Assembly (NCBI GenBank): GCA_024694625.1
Contig: JAILJP010000026.1
Coordinates: 1 to 37,165 of the forward strand
Source: Lachnospiraceae bacterium
Lineage (GTDB): Bacteria > Bacillota > Clostridia > Lachnospirales > Lachnospiraceae
Direction of reading: 5' to 3'
DNA: 37,165 bases
The translations under genes were made by a program, and so were the position numbers. This document shows positions 1 through 7,494 of this stretch, piece by piece. The notes beneath the pieces were generated by a model. It saw only the letters and a program-made list of their open reading frames with translations, was not told the DNA's origin and did no database searches. How positions within the stretch are numbered: the first letter of the stretch is position 1; each line of letters opens with the position of its first letter.

Positions 1-118
1 TCATAAAGCTGTGAAAACAACTATACATAAGGGCTGACGCTCCAGCTAATACCACAGTAGAAACCTGAAGAGCCACTGCCAATTGATGTTGTTTTGTCTT
101 TTTGTTTTTTTCTTCCAT
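1..118 (-). CDS. N-terminal part of an unknown membrane-associated protein (runs off the left edge)
   Basis: An ATG at 116-118 is preceded by a clear GGAGG ribosome binding site at 127-131. It opens a frame with no stop before the window edge, giving 39 residues. The first 12 residues are charged (MEEKNKKTKQHQ) and are followed by a mostly hydrophobic stretch (LAVALQVSTVVLAGASALM), as in an N-terminal membrane anchor or uncleaved signal. The protein family cannot be recognised from so short a piece. It lies downstream of the dnaE terminator and has its own promoter (181-209), so it is an independent transcription unit. The start is well supported; the function is unknown. Confidence 0.6.
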   Translation of the reverse strand, partial: MEEKNKKTKQHQLAVALQVSTVVLAGASALMYSCFHSFM

Positions 119-180
119 GATTACTTCCTCCAGTCCAAATATCTTTTTGATTTCTGATTTTATTCTCTGTTTCTGTTTCA

Positions 181-209
181 ATAATAATTCTGCAATCCTT
201 GCTTGTCAA
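181..209 (-). promoter_or_regulatory. Sigma-A-type promoter of the left-edge gene
   Basis: Read on the minus strand there is TTGACA (204-209), a 17-nt spacer and TATTAT (181-186). This is a near-consensus vegetative promoter about 65 nt upstream of the start codon at 118. Confidence 0.75.
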
Positions 210-215
210 TATATT

Positions 216-234
216 TTTATCGTTTTTCGATAAA
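216..234. promoter_or_regulatory. Palindromic operator candidate next to the left-edge promoter
   Basis: TTTATCG and CGATAAA form a perfect 7-bp inverted repeat around a five-base T/A spacer. It ends 7 bp upstream of the -35 hexamer of the promoter at 181-209. The size and placement fit a dimeric helix-turn-helix regulator. The regulator is not identifiable in the window. Confidence 0.5.
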
Positions 235-312
235 TCGTTCTCGAATTGCAATACGCATAGAGATGATTGATTCCCATAATGCGATTTCTCAAAGTATACT
301 TTTTTCCCCACG

Positions 313-340
313 AAAAAAGACCTCATAATACTATGAGGTC
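313..340 (-). terminator. Rho-independent terminator of dnaE
   Basis: On the minus strand a perfect 9-bp stem (GACCTCATA / TATGAGGTC, loop of 4; 319-340) is followed by six T (313-318). It starts 19 nt after the dnaE stop codon. Confidence 0.85.
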
Positions 341-358
341 GTTTCATTTTTAACGTTT

Positions 359-3300
359 TTAAAGTTTTTCCTGCACCACGCGAATATTTTCTTCTCCAAA
401 GGCTTCCAGCAAACGCGCCTTTAATTCTTCTGTCACCTGAACATTCCAACGGGCAGGCATTCGCTTCATCTGTTTGGTGGAACGAATGTAAATGATGATA
501 CTGTCCTTTCCTTCATTTCCGGATAACAAAGACAATAGTTTTTCTTCGTTGTAGTCCTCTATGGTTTCAAGCTGAATCCAAAGGGTCTTTGGTAAATCAG
601 AAAAAGAAATTACTTCACTGGCAATCAGTTTTGCATTTTTTTCTTCTTCCACGCTGACTCTACCTTTTATCAGCACCTTTTCATCTTCTCTCAGATATTT
701 GCGATAACGCTCAAAATCTCTAGGGAAAATAATAATTTCAATGGTTCCATACAAATCTTCTAAGGTTAAAAAGGCCATGGTTTGATTCTTCTTTGTGTAG
801 TGAATCTTTACCTCGGTAAGCATTCCGCCCACTATCACCTCTTTGTCATCTTCAATATTGGCAACGGACGCACCGTCTTCCAACATAAATTCCAAAGATT
901 TTGCCGTAACATTTTCATCCATGATTTCCATGTACTCTTCCAATGGATGGCCGGACACGTAGATTCCCAAAACATCTTTTTCATTCATCAAAAGTGTTTC
1001 TCTGTCGAATTCCTCCACATTGGGAAGTTTGAAACGAAACTCTTCTTTGTTATCTTCCGGAGCCATATCAAACAAGGACATTTGTCCTGCCATGGAATTC
1101 TTTTTGCTGTTGGCAATGGAATCCATAATATCAGAATAGATAATGCTCTTTTGCTTTCGATTACCGGGAAGAGAATCCAAGGCACCACCCAAAATCAGGT
1201 TTTCAATGGCACGCTTGTTTACTTCACCGCCACCAACACGACGGATGAAGTCTTCCAAATCTTGATAAACGCCCTTTTCTTCACGATTTCTTACAATGGC
1301 ATCAATCACCGGACGGCCCACACTTTTGATCGCATACATTCCGTAACGGATTTTGCCGTTTACCGCTTTAAAGGTGCCGCCTCCCTCATTAATATCCGGA
1401 GGCAACAATTCAATATTCATATTTCGGCAAACCTGGATGTATTCGGAAATTTTTGAAGACATTCCGATTACCGAAGTCATAAGCGCCGCAAAGAACTCCG
1501 CCGGATAATAATAACGTAAGTACGCCGTTTGATATCCCACTACTGCATAACATGCCGCATGGGCTTTATTAAAGGCATACTTGGCGAAATCAATCATATC
1601 GTCATAAATCTTATTTGCCACCGCCTCGGAAATACCATTTTTGATACATCCGGGGATTCCTGCCTCTTCATTTCCGTAAACAAAGCTTTGGCGCTCCTGC
1701 TCCATCACTTTTGTCTTTTTTTTCGACATGGCACGACGCACTTCATCAGAGCGTCCCAAAGAAAATCCAGCCAAGTCACGAACGATTTGCATTACCTGCT
1801 CCTGGTATACAATACAACCATAGGTAGGCTTCAAAATAGGTTCCAACTGAGGACAGTCATAGGTTACGGAGTCTTTGTTGTTCTTTCCCTTGATATAGTT
1901 TGGAATAAAATCCATGGGACCGGGACGATACAAAGAGATTCCGGCAATAACATCTTCCAAGCTCTCCGGTTTCAACTCCTTCATAAAGGTCCTCATGCCT
2001 GTGGATTCCAGCTGGAAAATTCCTTCTGTCTTTCCGGAAGAAATCAACTGAAAAATAGCCGGATCATCACATTCCATGTTATCAAAATCAATGTCCACAC
2101 CGTGGTTTTCTTTCACCATATCGCAGGCATCTTTGATTACTGTTAGCGTACGCAACCCCAAAAAGTCCATCTTCAAAAGTCCCAACTCTTCGATGGTGGT
2201 CATGGTAAACTGGGTTACCGGAAGACCTTCGGAAGAAAGGGCCAAGGGAACAAATTCATCCATAGGAGACTGGGAAATTACCACGCCGGCAGCATGGGTT
2301 CCGGAATTTCGGGGAAGTCCCTCCAAAGCGATGGCATCATCAATCAACTCATGCACCTGGGGATCTGATTCGTAGCGTTCCCGCAGTTCATGGTTTTTCT
2401 CCAAAGCTCCCTGGATGGTAATGTTTAATTCATTGGGGATGGATTTTGCAATATCATCCACATAGGCATAGGGCAAATCCAACACTCGTCCCACGTCACG
2501 AATGGCATTTTTAGCCTTCATGGTTCCAAAGGTTACAATCTGGGTTACACAATCCGCGCCATATTTATCCACTACATAAGCGATGACTTCTCCTCGTCTT
2601 TCATAGCAAATATCCACGTCGATATCCGGCATGGATACTCGTTCCGGATTTAAGAATCGCTCAAAGAAGAGTTGATAGCGTACCGGATCAATATTGGTAA
2701 TGCCCGTTGTGTAGGAAACCAAAGAACCGGCCGCACTTCCTCGACCAGGTCCTACAGGAATTCCCACGCTTCTGGCGTAATTGATAAAATCCCAAACGAT
2801 CAGGAAATAGTCTACGTACCCCATGGTTTTAATGACGTTTAATTCATATTCCAACTGAGGCTTCATTTCCTCTGCCCTTTCACCGTAACGGCGGTCTAGG
2901 CCATCAAAGCAAAGTTTATTTAAATATGTCCAAGAGTCATACCCTTCGGGCACTTCAAAGTGAGGCAACTTGGTATGGCCAAACTCAATTTCCACATGGC
3001 ATCGATCCGCAATCTTTTGGGTATTCTCAACAGCTTCTTTTGCATAGGGGAAGAGATTTTTCATCTCCTCTTCGCTCTTAACGTAATACTGTCCCCCTTC
3101 ATAACGCATACGGTCCGTATCCTGCACTTTTTTCCCGGTTTGGATACAAAGCAATAAATCATGAGCCTCCGCATCTTCTGCGTCGGTGTAATGACAGTCA
3201 TTTGTCACCACAAGCTCGATTCCCGTCTCCTCATGCATTCGCATCAATCCGGCATTCACCTTTTGCTGCGCCGGTATTCCATGGTCTTGCATTTCTAGGA

Positions 3301-3814
3301 AATAATTCCCCTTACCAAAGCATGCTTCATATTTTAAAGCCACCTCTTTGGCACCATCATAATTATCTCGGGCCAGTTCTCGTGCTACCTCTCCTGCCAA
3401 ACATGCAGAAAGGCAAATCAATCCGGTGTGGTATTTTTCCAATGTTTCAAAATCCACACGGGGCTTGTAGTAAAATCCATCCACAAAACCGATGGAAACA
3501 ATCTTCATCAGATTCTGATAGCCTTCATTGTTTTCCGCCAAAAGAATCAAATGATAATAACGATCATCTCCCTTTGAGATTTCCCGGTCAAAGCGGCTTC
3601 CGGGCGCCACATAAACCTCGCATCCCAGCACCGGATTAATGTCCTTCTTTTTACACTCTTTATAAAAATCAATGACACCGTACATCACGCCGTGGTCTGT
3701 AATGGCACAAGCATTCATGCCCATGTCCTTTACCTTTTGAACATAGTTTACGATCTTATTCGAACCATCTAATAAACTATATTGTGTATGGGTGTGCAAA
3801 TGAACAAATGACAT
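359..3814 (-). CDS. dnaE: DNA polymerase III subunit alpha (DnaE)
   Basis: This is the replicative polymerase catalytic subunit, acting in the cytoplasm at the replication fork. The 1151-residue product has the usual DnaE length. It starts with a PHP domain (HLHTHT at residues 5-10), then the palm with GPGRGSAAGS (355-364) and PDIDVD (396-401, two catalytic aspartates), then the finger and helix-hairpin-helix region, and near the C-terminus an OB fold. An in-frame frame continues to 4012, but that extension only translates the GGGACGG repeat cluster. The ATG at 3812-3814 is preceded by an AGAGGA site and gives the canonical MSFVHLH start. An extended -10 (TGATAAAAT, near 3853-3861) is the likely promoter. 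A terminator follows at 313-340, so the gene appears monocistronic. Confidence 0.97.
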   Translation of the reverse strand: MSFVHLHTHTQYSLLDGSNKIVNYVQKVKDMGMNACAITDHGVMYGVIDFYKECKKKDINPVLGCEVYVAPGSRFDREISKGDDRYYHLILLAENNEGYQNLMKIVSIGFVDGFYYKPRVDFETLEKYHTGLICLSACLAGEVARELARDNYDGAKEVALKYEACFGKGNYFLEMQDHGIPAQQKVNAGLMRMHEETGIELVVTNDCHYTDAEDAEAHDLLLCIQTGKKVQDTDRMRYEGGQYYVKSEEEMKNLFPYAKEAVENTQKIADRCHVEIEFGHTKLPHFEVPEGYDSWTYLNKLCFDGLDRRYGERAEEMKPQLEYELNVIKTMGYVDYFLIVWDFINYARSVGIPVGPGRGSAAGSLVSYTTGITNIDPVRYQLFFERFLNPERVSMPDIDVDICYERRGEVIAYVVDKYGADCVTQIVTFGTMKAKNAIRDVGRVLDLPYAYVDDIAKSIPNELNITIQGALEKNHELRERYESDPQVHELIDDAIALEGLPRNSGTHAAGVVISQSPMDEFVPLALSSEGLPVTQFTMTTIEELGLLKMDFLGLRTLTVIKDACDMVKENHGVDIDFDNMECDDPAIFQLISSGKTEGIFQLESTGMRTFMKELKPESLEDVIAGISLYRPGPMDFIPNYIKGKNNKDSVTYDCPQLEPILKPTYGCIVYQEQVMQIVRDLAGFSLGRSDEVRRAMSKKKTKVMEQERQSFVYGNEEAGIPGCIKNGISEAVANKIYDDMIDFAKYAFNKAHAACYAVVGYQTAYLRYYYPAEFFAALMTSVIGMSSKISEYIQVCRNMNIELLPPDINEGGGTFKAVNGKIRYGMYAIKSVGRPVIDAIVRNREEKGVYQDLEDFIRRVGGGEVNKRAIENLILGGALDSLPGNRKQKSIIYSDIMDSIANSKKNSMAGQMSLFDMAPEDNKEEFRFKLPNVEEFDRETLLMNEKDVLGIYVSGHPLEEYMEIMDENVTAKSLEFMLEDGASVANIEDDKEVIVGGMLTEVKIHYTKKNQTMAFLTLEDLYGTIEIIIFPRDFERYRKYLREDEKVLIKGRVSVEEEKNAKLIASEVISFSDLPKTLWIQLETIEDYNEEKLLSLLSGNEGKDSIIIYIRSTKQMKRMPARWNVQVTEELKARLLEAFGEENIRVVQEKL

Positions 3815-3887
3815 GCAATTCCTCTTTCCTAATTTAAAAATAAGCTGTGGATATTTTATCACAAATATATACTTAACAATAGTACTT

Positions 3888-3952
3888 AGGGACGGTTCTT
3901 TTGTCTTCATTTTTATGATAGAGAAAAATGAGGACAAAAGAATGTACCGACC
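3888..3952. repeat. Inverted pair of GGGACGG-family repeats forming a long hairpin
   Basis: A plus-oriented copy (3888-3914, AGGGACGGTTCTT onward) and a minus-oriented copy (3924-3952) are separated by 9 nt. About 19 bp pair (TTCTTTTGTC-TTCATTTTT against its complement) with one G-T pair. Further short relatives lie directly to the right (3961-3980 and 3982-4010), so this intergenic region between the secreted-protein gene and dnaE is essentially made of this repeat family. Confidence 0.75.
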
Positions 3953-3981
3953 TTTATTTTCCCCAAAAGAACCGTCCCCGT

Positions 3982-4010
3982 AAAAAAATGAGGACGGAAG
4001 AACCGTCCCC
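3982..4010 (-). terminator. GGGACGG-family repeat acting as terminator of the PPC-domain gene
   Basis: Read on the minus strand: GGGGACGG, loop TTCTT, CCGTCCTC, then ATTTTTTT. The stem pairs at 7 of 8 positions and is followed by seven T. It begins 7 nt after the stop codon of the secreted-protein gene. A nearly identical unit ends the next gene upstream (5208-5236). Confidence 0.75.
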
Positions 4011-4016
4011 ATAAAC

Positions 4017-5105
4017 TTATTTTTTTACTTTGCTGTAAGAGCCGTAAATCTTAGCTCCGAAAGGATCATATACATAACCACGAACTCGGGTATAGTATTT
4101 CTTATTAGTAGAAAGTCTTTCATTAACAGAAATCTTCTTTTTACCTACAGTTCCATAATTGTTGATATCGTAGGTTTGATTTAACACTTTCTTCTTCATA
4201 TTTTTCTTTTTTGCAACCTGAAGCTGGAAGCCGTCTACAGCCTTATTTCCCTTCATGGTAAGGTAGTTAAAGTAATAATATGTAGAGTATTTTCCTTTTT
4301 TAATGGAAACCTTTTTGATGGTAGGTTTTTTCACATTTAAATTTGAAGCACTATATTTCACCTGATAAGGCACGCCCTCATCTGTCCACAAATTGTGTAC
4401 ACGAAGGTAATAGGTACCCTTCTTTAAATATACCGTAGTTGTTACTACGCTAGAGGAATAGCTAATATTCTCCGTATGATTGTTTGAATCAATCAAATCC
4501 AAAGACCATGAATCACTATTTCCAGTAACATCCTTCGGTCCTAAAGTAAGCTTAACCTTGCTGTTTTTCTTTACAGAAAAACGATAATAATCATATTCGT
4601 CATTTGCGCCTCTTGTTCCATAAACAGCTTTATTGTTACTTAAAACACGAGCCTGAGCTGCAGAATCATTTTCTTCGTTTTCCCAATCATTAGAAGCCAC
4701 AAAATCTACTCGAACATTAAAAGCACCTTCAAAGTTTAAAGGATCTACAACGACTGTATAAGTTTTTCCTCCTCTAGAAGCATAAGAAACCGTAGTACCA
4801 GTTGTGTCATCTTCAATACAAGTACTATCAATCACTTCACGATTGTTGGAATCCAATACCGTTACATAAGTGGGATTCCAGTTTTGGGAAAGTTCTGACA
4901 ATGTTACAGAAAAATATCCGTCTGCCGGTGTGGTAAATGTATACAAACATTTCTCACCCTCTAGTGTACTTCCGGAATACGTCTGATTTAGCGCAATTGT
5001 CTGCTGCTTATCAGAAGCAGCAAAAGTCTCTTTTGCAGGAATCATGCTAAGAAGCATTACCAATGTCAAAAGAGCCACTCCTGTTCTCTTTAATAATTTT
5101 TTCAT
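4017..5105 (-). CDS. Secreted protein with PPC (pre-peptidase C-terminal)-like domains
   Basis: The 362-residue product has a clear Sec signal peptide: a positive N-terminus (MKKLLKR), a hydrophobic core, and a likely cleavage site after TFAA near residue 30. Two beta-rich segments follow. The first is about residues 35-135. The second (about 140-255) has the typical PPC pattern (EYDYYRFSVKKNSKVKLTL and a GTYYLRV motif). Residues 260-362 form a lysine/tyrosine-rich fibronectin-III-like segment, often seen in Firmicute surface proteins. No catalytic domain, LPXTG motif or lipobox is visible. It is therefore probably an exported binding or adhesion protein; the ligand is unknown. It has its own promoter (5174-5202), a leader with two hairpins and an AGGAGG site. 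Confidence 0.8.
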   Translation of the reverse strand: MKKLLKRTGVALLTLVMLLSMIPAKETFAASDKQQTIALNQTYSGSTLEGEKCLYTFTTPADGYFSVTLSELSQNWNPTYVTVLDSNNREVIDSTCIEDDTTGTTVSYASRGGKTYTVVVDPLNFEGAFNVRVDFVASNDWENEENDSAAQARVLSNNKAVYGTRGANDEYDYYRFSVKKNSKVKLTLGPKDVTGNSDSWSLDLIDSNNHTENISYSSSVVTTTVYLKKGTYYLRVHNLWTDEGVPYQVKYSASNLNVKKPTIKKVSIKKGKYSTYYYFNYLTMKGNKAVDGFQLQVAKKKNMKKKVLNQTYDINNYGTVGKKKISVNERLSTNKKYYTRVRGYVYDPFGAKIYGSYSKVKK

Positions 5106-5128
5106 CCTCTTATTTCCTCCTCTTCATT

Positions 5129-5164
5129 TGAGGCTTCGCCTCATGGTCTGTTAGTTTCTAACAG
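5129..5164 (-). promoter_or_regulatory. Two tandem hairpins in the leader of the PPC-domain gene
   Basis: On the minus strand a perfect 7-bp hairpin (CTGTTAG-AAA-CTAACAG, 5148-5164) is followed by a perfect 6-bp hairpin (TGAGGC-GAA-GCCTCA, 5129-5143), both between the predicted start point (about 5167) and the ribosome binding site. They probably stabilise the 5' end of the mRNA or mark a regulated leader. No known riboswitch fold is recognised. Confidence 0.6.
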
Positions 5165-5173
5165 CCAAAGCGT

Positions 5174-5202
5174 ATTGTATCACTCTTCACTTTTTTACAC
5201 AA
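5174..5202 (-). promoter_or_regulatory. Promoter of the PPC-domain gene
   Basis: Minus-strand TTGTGT (5197-5202), a 17-nt spacer and TACAAT (5174-5179). The spacing is ideal and the position is about 70 nt upstream of the start codon. Confidence 0.6.
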
Positions 5203-5207
5203 CAAAC

Positions 5208-5236
5208 AAAAAAATGAGGACGGCAGAACCGTCCCC
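5208..5236 (-). terminator. GGGACGG-family repeat acting as terminator of the EF-hand-like gene
   Basis: Minus-strand stem GGGGACGG / CCGTCCTC with a 5-nt loop, followed by ATTTTTTT. It lies about 30 nt after the stop codon at 5269. It differs from the copy at 3982-4010 by a single base within the unit, which points to recent duplication or gene conversion. Confidence 0.75.
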
Positions 5237-5268
5237 ATAAACAGCTTATTCAGAAAGGTTACATTTTG

Positions 5269-6375
5269 TTACATCGCCAAATCGACTTGTTGCAGTAGTC
5301 CCGCAACACCGTTTTCTTTCAGATAAAAACCGCTTTGGCGAATCATGGCTTTGGATGTATTGTTTTCGTCGGTAACATTGAAGGGCGTACGCTGTGCCTG
5401 CAGACAGATGGCACCAACACCTGCATCCTTTAAGGTAAAGAGCACGTCTTTTCCTTCTTCATCTTTTGACCAGATTTTCAGCTGAGAGAATACCTCATCC
5501 GCTTCATCAATCCAGCCGTTACCGTCCAAATCGTAAGTAGCTAATTCTTCAAATCCATTGCCGCTTTTCGCACCGAAAAGCTCGGAGCCGTTGTTAATCG
5601 CTCCATCGCCGTTTTTATCCAAAGCAAGGAAACCACTGCCGCTTCCCGGCATTGAGATGAAATCCTCCGTTCCGTCACTATCCAGATCAAAATAAAATTT
5701 TTGGTCTGTAACCTGAGCTACGTTACCATCTAAATGAATGACTAAAGGATCCATGTAGGATGGAATGGTTCTTTCATACTCTGTAGTGTATTGCTCATAA
5801 AAACTTCGACTCATTGTAACATCAATTCCAAATCCAATTTCCCTGCCATCGGCAGTACAAACCACACCAGAAGTAGAAAAGGTAGTAGTCTCATTCTCTT
5901 CATGGGTATACATGCTTTCGTAGGTTTGTGTCGTATAAGAGTCTCCATAGTATTCCGATTCATCATTGACTCCCTTTAAGATCTTGTCAAAAGAACTGTT
6001 TTCCTGCCAAAATCTCTCCTGAAACAAAATACGAAACAGGTATTGCAAGGTTTCAAATTGGATTCGAAGCGCGGATTTTTTCAGATCCGTTGCATCTTGT
6101 GTCTGCGTCACTCCTCTTGACGCAGAAGATTTTCCGTCCCCGTCCGTAATTGACCCAAGCAGACCGGACTCTTTGTTGATATCCGTATTTTGCTTCATTT
6201 CTTCTAGGCTGTAATTCAAAAAGCCCATGAAATTTCCGCTGAAGCCTGCATTGGATAAACCCCGGATTCCGCTTGCGTTATTACTTTGGGATGTGGAAAT
6301 CCGTGTATAGGAATTCGTTTTTTCACTGTAGGTTCTACAGCTTCTCATTCCCACATCACCTGACGTAATAATCAT
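5269..6375 (-). CDS. EF-hand/dockerin-like calcium-binding protein, probably in the flagellar regulon
   Basis: A 368-residue protein without signal peptide or membrane segment. The C-terminal half has three Asp-rich calcium-loop-like motifs (DLDSDGTEDF, DKNGDGAINN, DLDGNGWIDEAD), typical of EF-hand or dockerin loops. The N-terminal half is rich in Ser, Thr and Asn and of low complexity. Homologues of this architecture occur in Lachnospiraceae as hypothetical proteins; the biochemical role is unknown. A sigma-28-like promoter (6544-6569) suggests co-expression with motility genes. The start at 6375 is set by GGGAGG four nucleotides upstream, and this site is buried in a hairpin (6382-6396). 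A GGGACGG-type terminator follows. Confidence 0.75.
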   Translation of the reverse strand: MIITSGDVGMRSCRTYSEKTNSYTRISTSQSNNASGIRGLSNAGFSGNFMGFLNYSLEEMKQNTDINKESGLLGSITDGDGKSSASRGVTQTQDATDLKKSALRIQFETLQYLFRILFQERFWQENSSFDKILKGVNDESEYYGDSYTTQTYESMYTHEENETTTFSTSGVVCTADGREIGFGIDVTMSRSFYEQYTTEYERTIPSYMDPLVIHLDGNVAQVTDQKFYFDLDSDGTEDFISMPGSGSGFLALDKNGDGAINNGSELFGAKSGNGFEELATYDLDGNGWIDEADEVFSQLKIWSKDEEGKDVLFTLKDAGVGAICLQAQRTPFNVTDENNTSKAMIRQSGFYLKENGVAGLLQQVDLAM

Positions 6376-6381
6376 ATTATA

Positions 6382-6419
6382 CCTCCCTTCGGGAAGTACC
6401 GATTTCGCAAAGCAAAATC
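6382..6419 (-). promoter_or_regulatory. Leader hairpins, one sequestering the ribosome binding site
   Basis: Read on the minus strand, GATTTTGC-TTT-GCGAAATC (6401-6419) forms an 8-bp hairpin with one G-T pair. Directly after it CTTCCC-GAA-GGGAGG (6382-6396) forms a 6-bp hairpin whose 3' arm is the GGGAGG ribosome binding site of the EF-hand-like gene. Translation would need opening of this stem. Confidence 0.55.
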
Positions 6420-6502
6420 CCTTTTTTAATGCAAAAAAATAGCACTTTTACAAAAGGTTTCCTTACCCTTTCCAAAAGTACCATCCTGGTGCATCCCATA
6501 TT

Positions 6503-6541
6503 TTTGTGAAGAATTCTGTGGCCATCAAAACCCTTCACAAA
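6503..6541. repeat. 9-bp inverted repeat at the predicted transcription start
   Basis: TTTGTGAAG (6503-6511) and CTTCACAAA (6533-6541) are perfect complements separated by 21 nt. They lie just downstream of the sigma-28-like -10 element, so the transcript would start within or next to the first arm. It could be an operator or an mRNA hairpin. Confidence 0.5.
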
Positions 6542-6543
6542 TT

Positions 6544-6569
6544 ATATCGGACACCCTATTTATTTCTTA
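6544..6569 (-). promoter_or_regulatory. Sigma-28 (SigD/FliA)-like promoter of the EF-hand-like gene
   Basis: On the minus strand TAAG (6566-6569), a 15-nt spacer and CCGATAT (6544-6550). The known consensus for SigD/FliA is TAAA, about 15 nt, then GCCGATAT. The -10 part is a full match except for the first G. Confidence 0.6.
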
Positions 6570-6572
6570 ATA

Positions 6573-7493
6573 TTAATTTTCAAATTTTTCTTCTATTTTT
6601 ACTTTTTGGGGAATGGACTTAATCACAAGCTCATATCCAATATAGGTAACAATCAAACTTCCCAACAAAATAAAGTAGAACGAAATGGCATTGTCGCCCA
6701 TATTCATAAACTGGCTGATAAAAGTTCCCAAAGTATTAAAGAGAATATGTAAAATAATGGTGAGCAAAATATTTCTGCTCTTCTCGTAAATCATTCCAAA
6801 GATAATACCCAAAGCTGCCGCATAAATTCCCTGTAAAGGGTTCATATGCAACAATCCAAACAAGCAGGCCTGGATGATGTTTGCAACCCAAAAAGGTGTA
6901 GCCCGTCTGGCATAGGTAAAGGTCAAGCCACGGAAGGTAAGTTCTTCTACAATCGGTCCAAGCAGTACCGTATAAAGAATCAAAGGCACTGTATAGGAAT
7001 CTGCAGAATCCAATCCCATTCCTTCCATAAGCTTTTGGTACTGAGCCAACCACTGAGGCATTAAGGATGCCACAAGGTTCATTAAATAAGAGCAAACATA
7101 CTGGCAACCCACAGCGAGCATAATCATTCCGGGAATGATGGGCCAACGATAGCCTTCAAAAATACTCTTCCTCTCACTTTTCATATCTTCAGCTATATCG
7201 GAAACACTGATGCCGTCATTTCTCAAAGCCTTATTATGGGTGAGCTGGTAATACCAAATTGCAAACCAAACACCACAAATAATGGCATAGCCCAAAGAAA
7301 TCCATACTGCAAAATCTGCTGACTGTACGGTTTCCAACATTTGATTTGTAAAATCAGTAAAGGTTCCGCCTGCGAAATTATGTGCCTGAATCATAAACAA
7401 CAATTCCACGCCCATAATCGAAAGCAAATTTTCAACCATAAATACCATTACAATCGGCATAAAGGCTCTTACTAAACTACTGGATTTTCTCAT
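6573..7493 (-). CDS. CPBP (CAAX/Abi) family intramembrane metalloprotease
   Basis: A 306-residue polytopic membrane protein with about eight hydrophobic segments. It carries the three family motifs: EELTFR (E183, E184, R188), an HMNP motif (H216) and HxxxN (H249, N253). These are the presumed metal ligands and catalytic residues of the CPBP family, which in other bacteria acts in prenyl-protein-type proteolysis, bacteriocin self-immunity or sigma-factor control. The substrate here is unknown. Its start codon follows the stop of the patatin-like gene after one nucleotide, with the AGGAG site inside that gene, so the two are translationally coupled. Confidence 0.88.
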   Translation of the reverse strand: MRKSSSLVRAFMPIVMVFMVENLLSIMGVELLFMIQAHNFAGGTFTDFTNQMLETVQSADFAVWISLGYAIICGVWFAIWYYQLTHNKALRNDGISVSDIAEDMKSERKSIFEGYRWPIIPGMIMLAVGCQYVCSYLMNLVASLMPQWLAQYQKLMEGMGLDSADSYTVPLILYTVLLGPIVEELTFRGLTFTYARRATPFWVANIIQACLFGLLHMNPLQGIYAAALGIIFGMIYEKSRNILLTIILHILFNTLGTFISQFMNMGDNAISFYFILLGSLIVTYIGYELVIKSIPQKVKIEEKFEN

Positions 7494-7494
7494 A

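Noticed and set aside
13-449. Long minus-strand frame across 21-449
   Set aside because: It runs through the dnaE terminator and promoter region and is out of frame with the well-supported start at 118.
3815-4012. N-terminal extension of DnaE
   Set aside because: It translates the repeat cluster, lacks a ribosome binding site, and the ATG at 3814 gives the canonical DnaE start.
6376-6550. c-di-GMP riboswitch before the EF-hand-like gene
   Set aside because: The leader lacks the GEMM consensus segments; only simple hairpins are visible.
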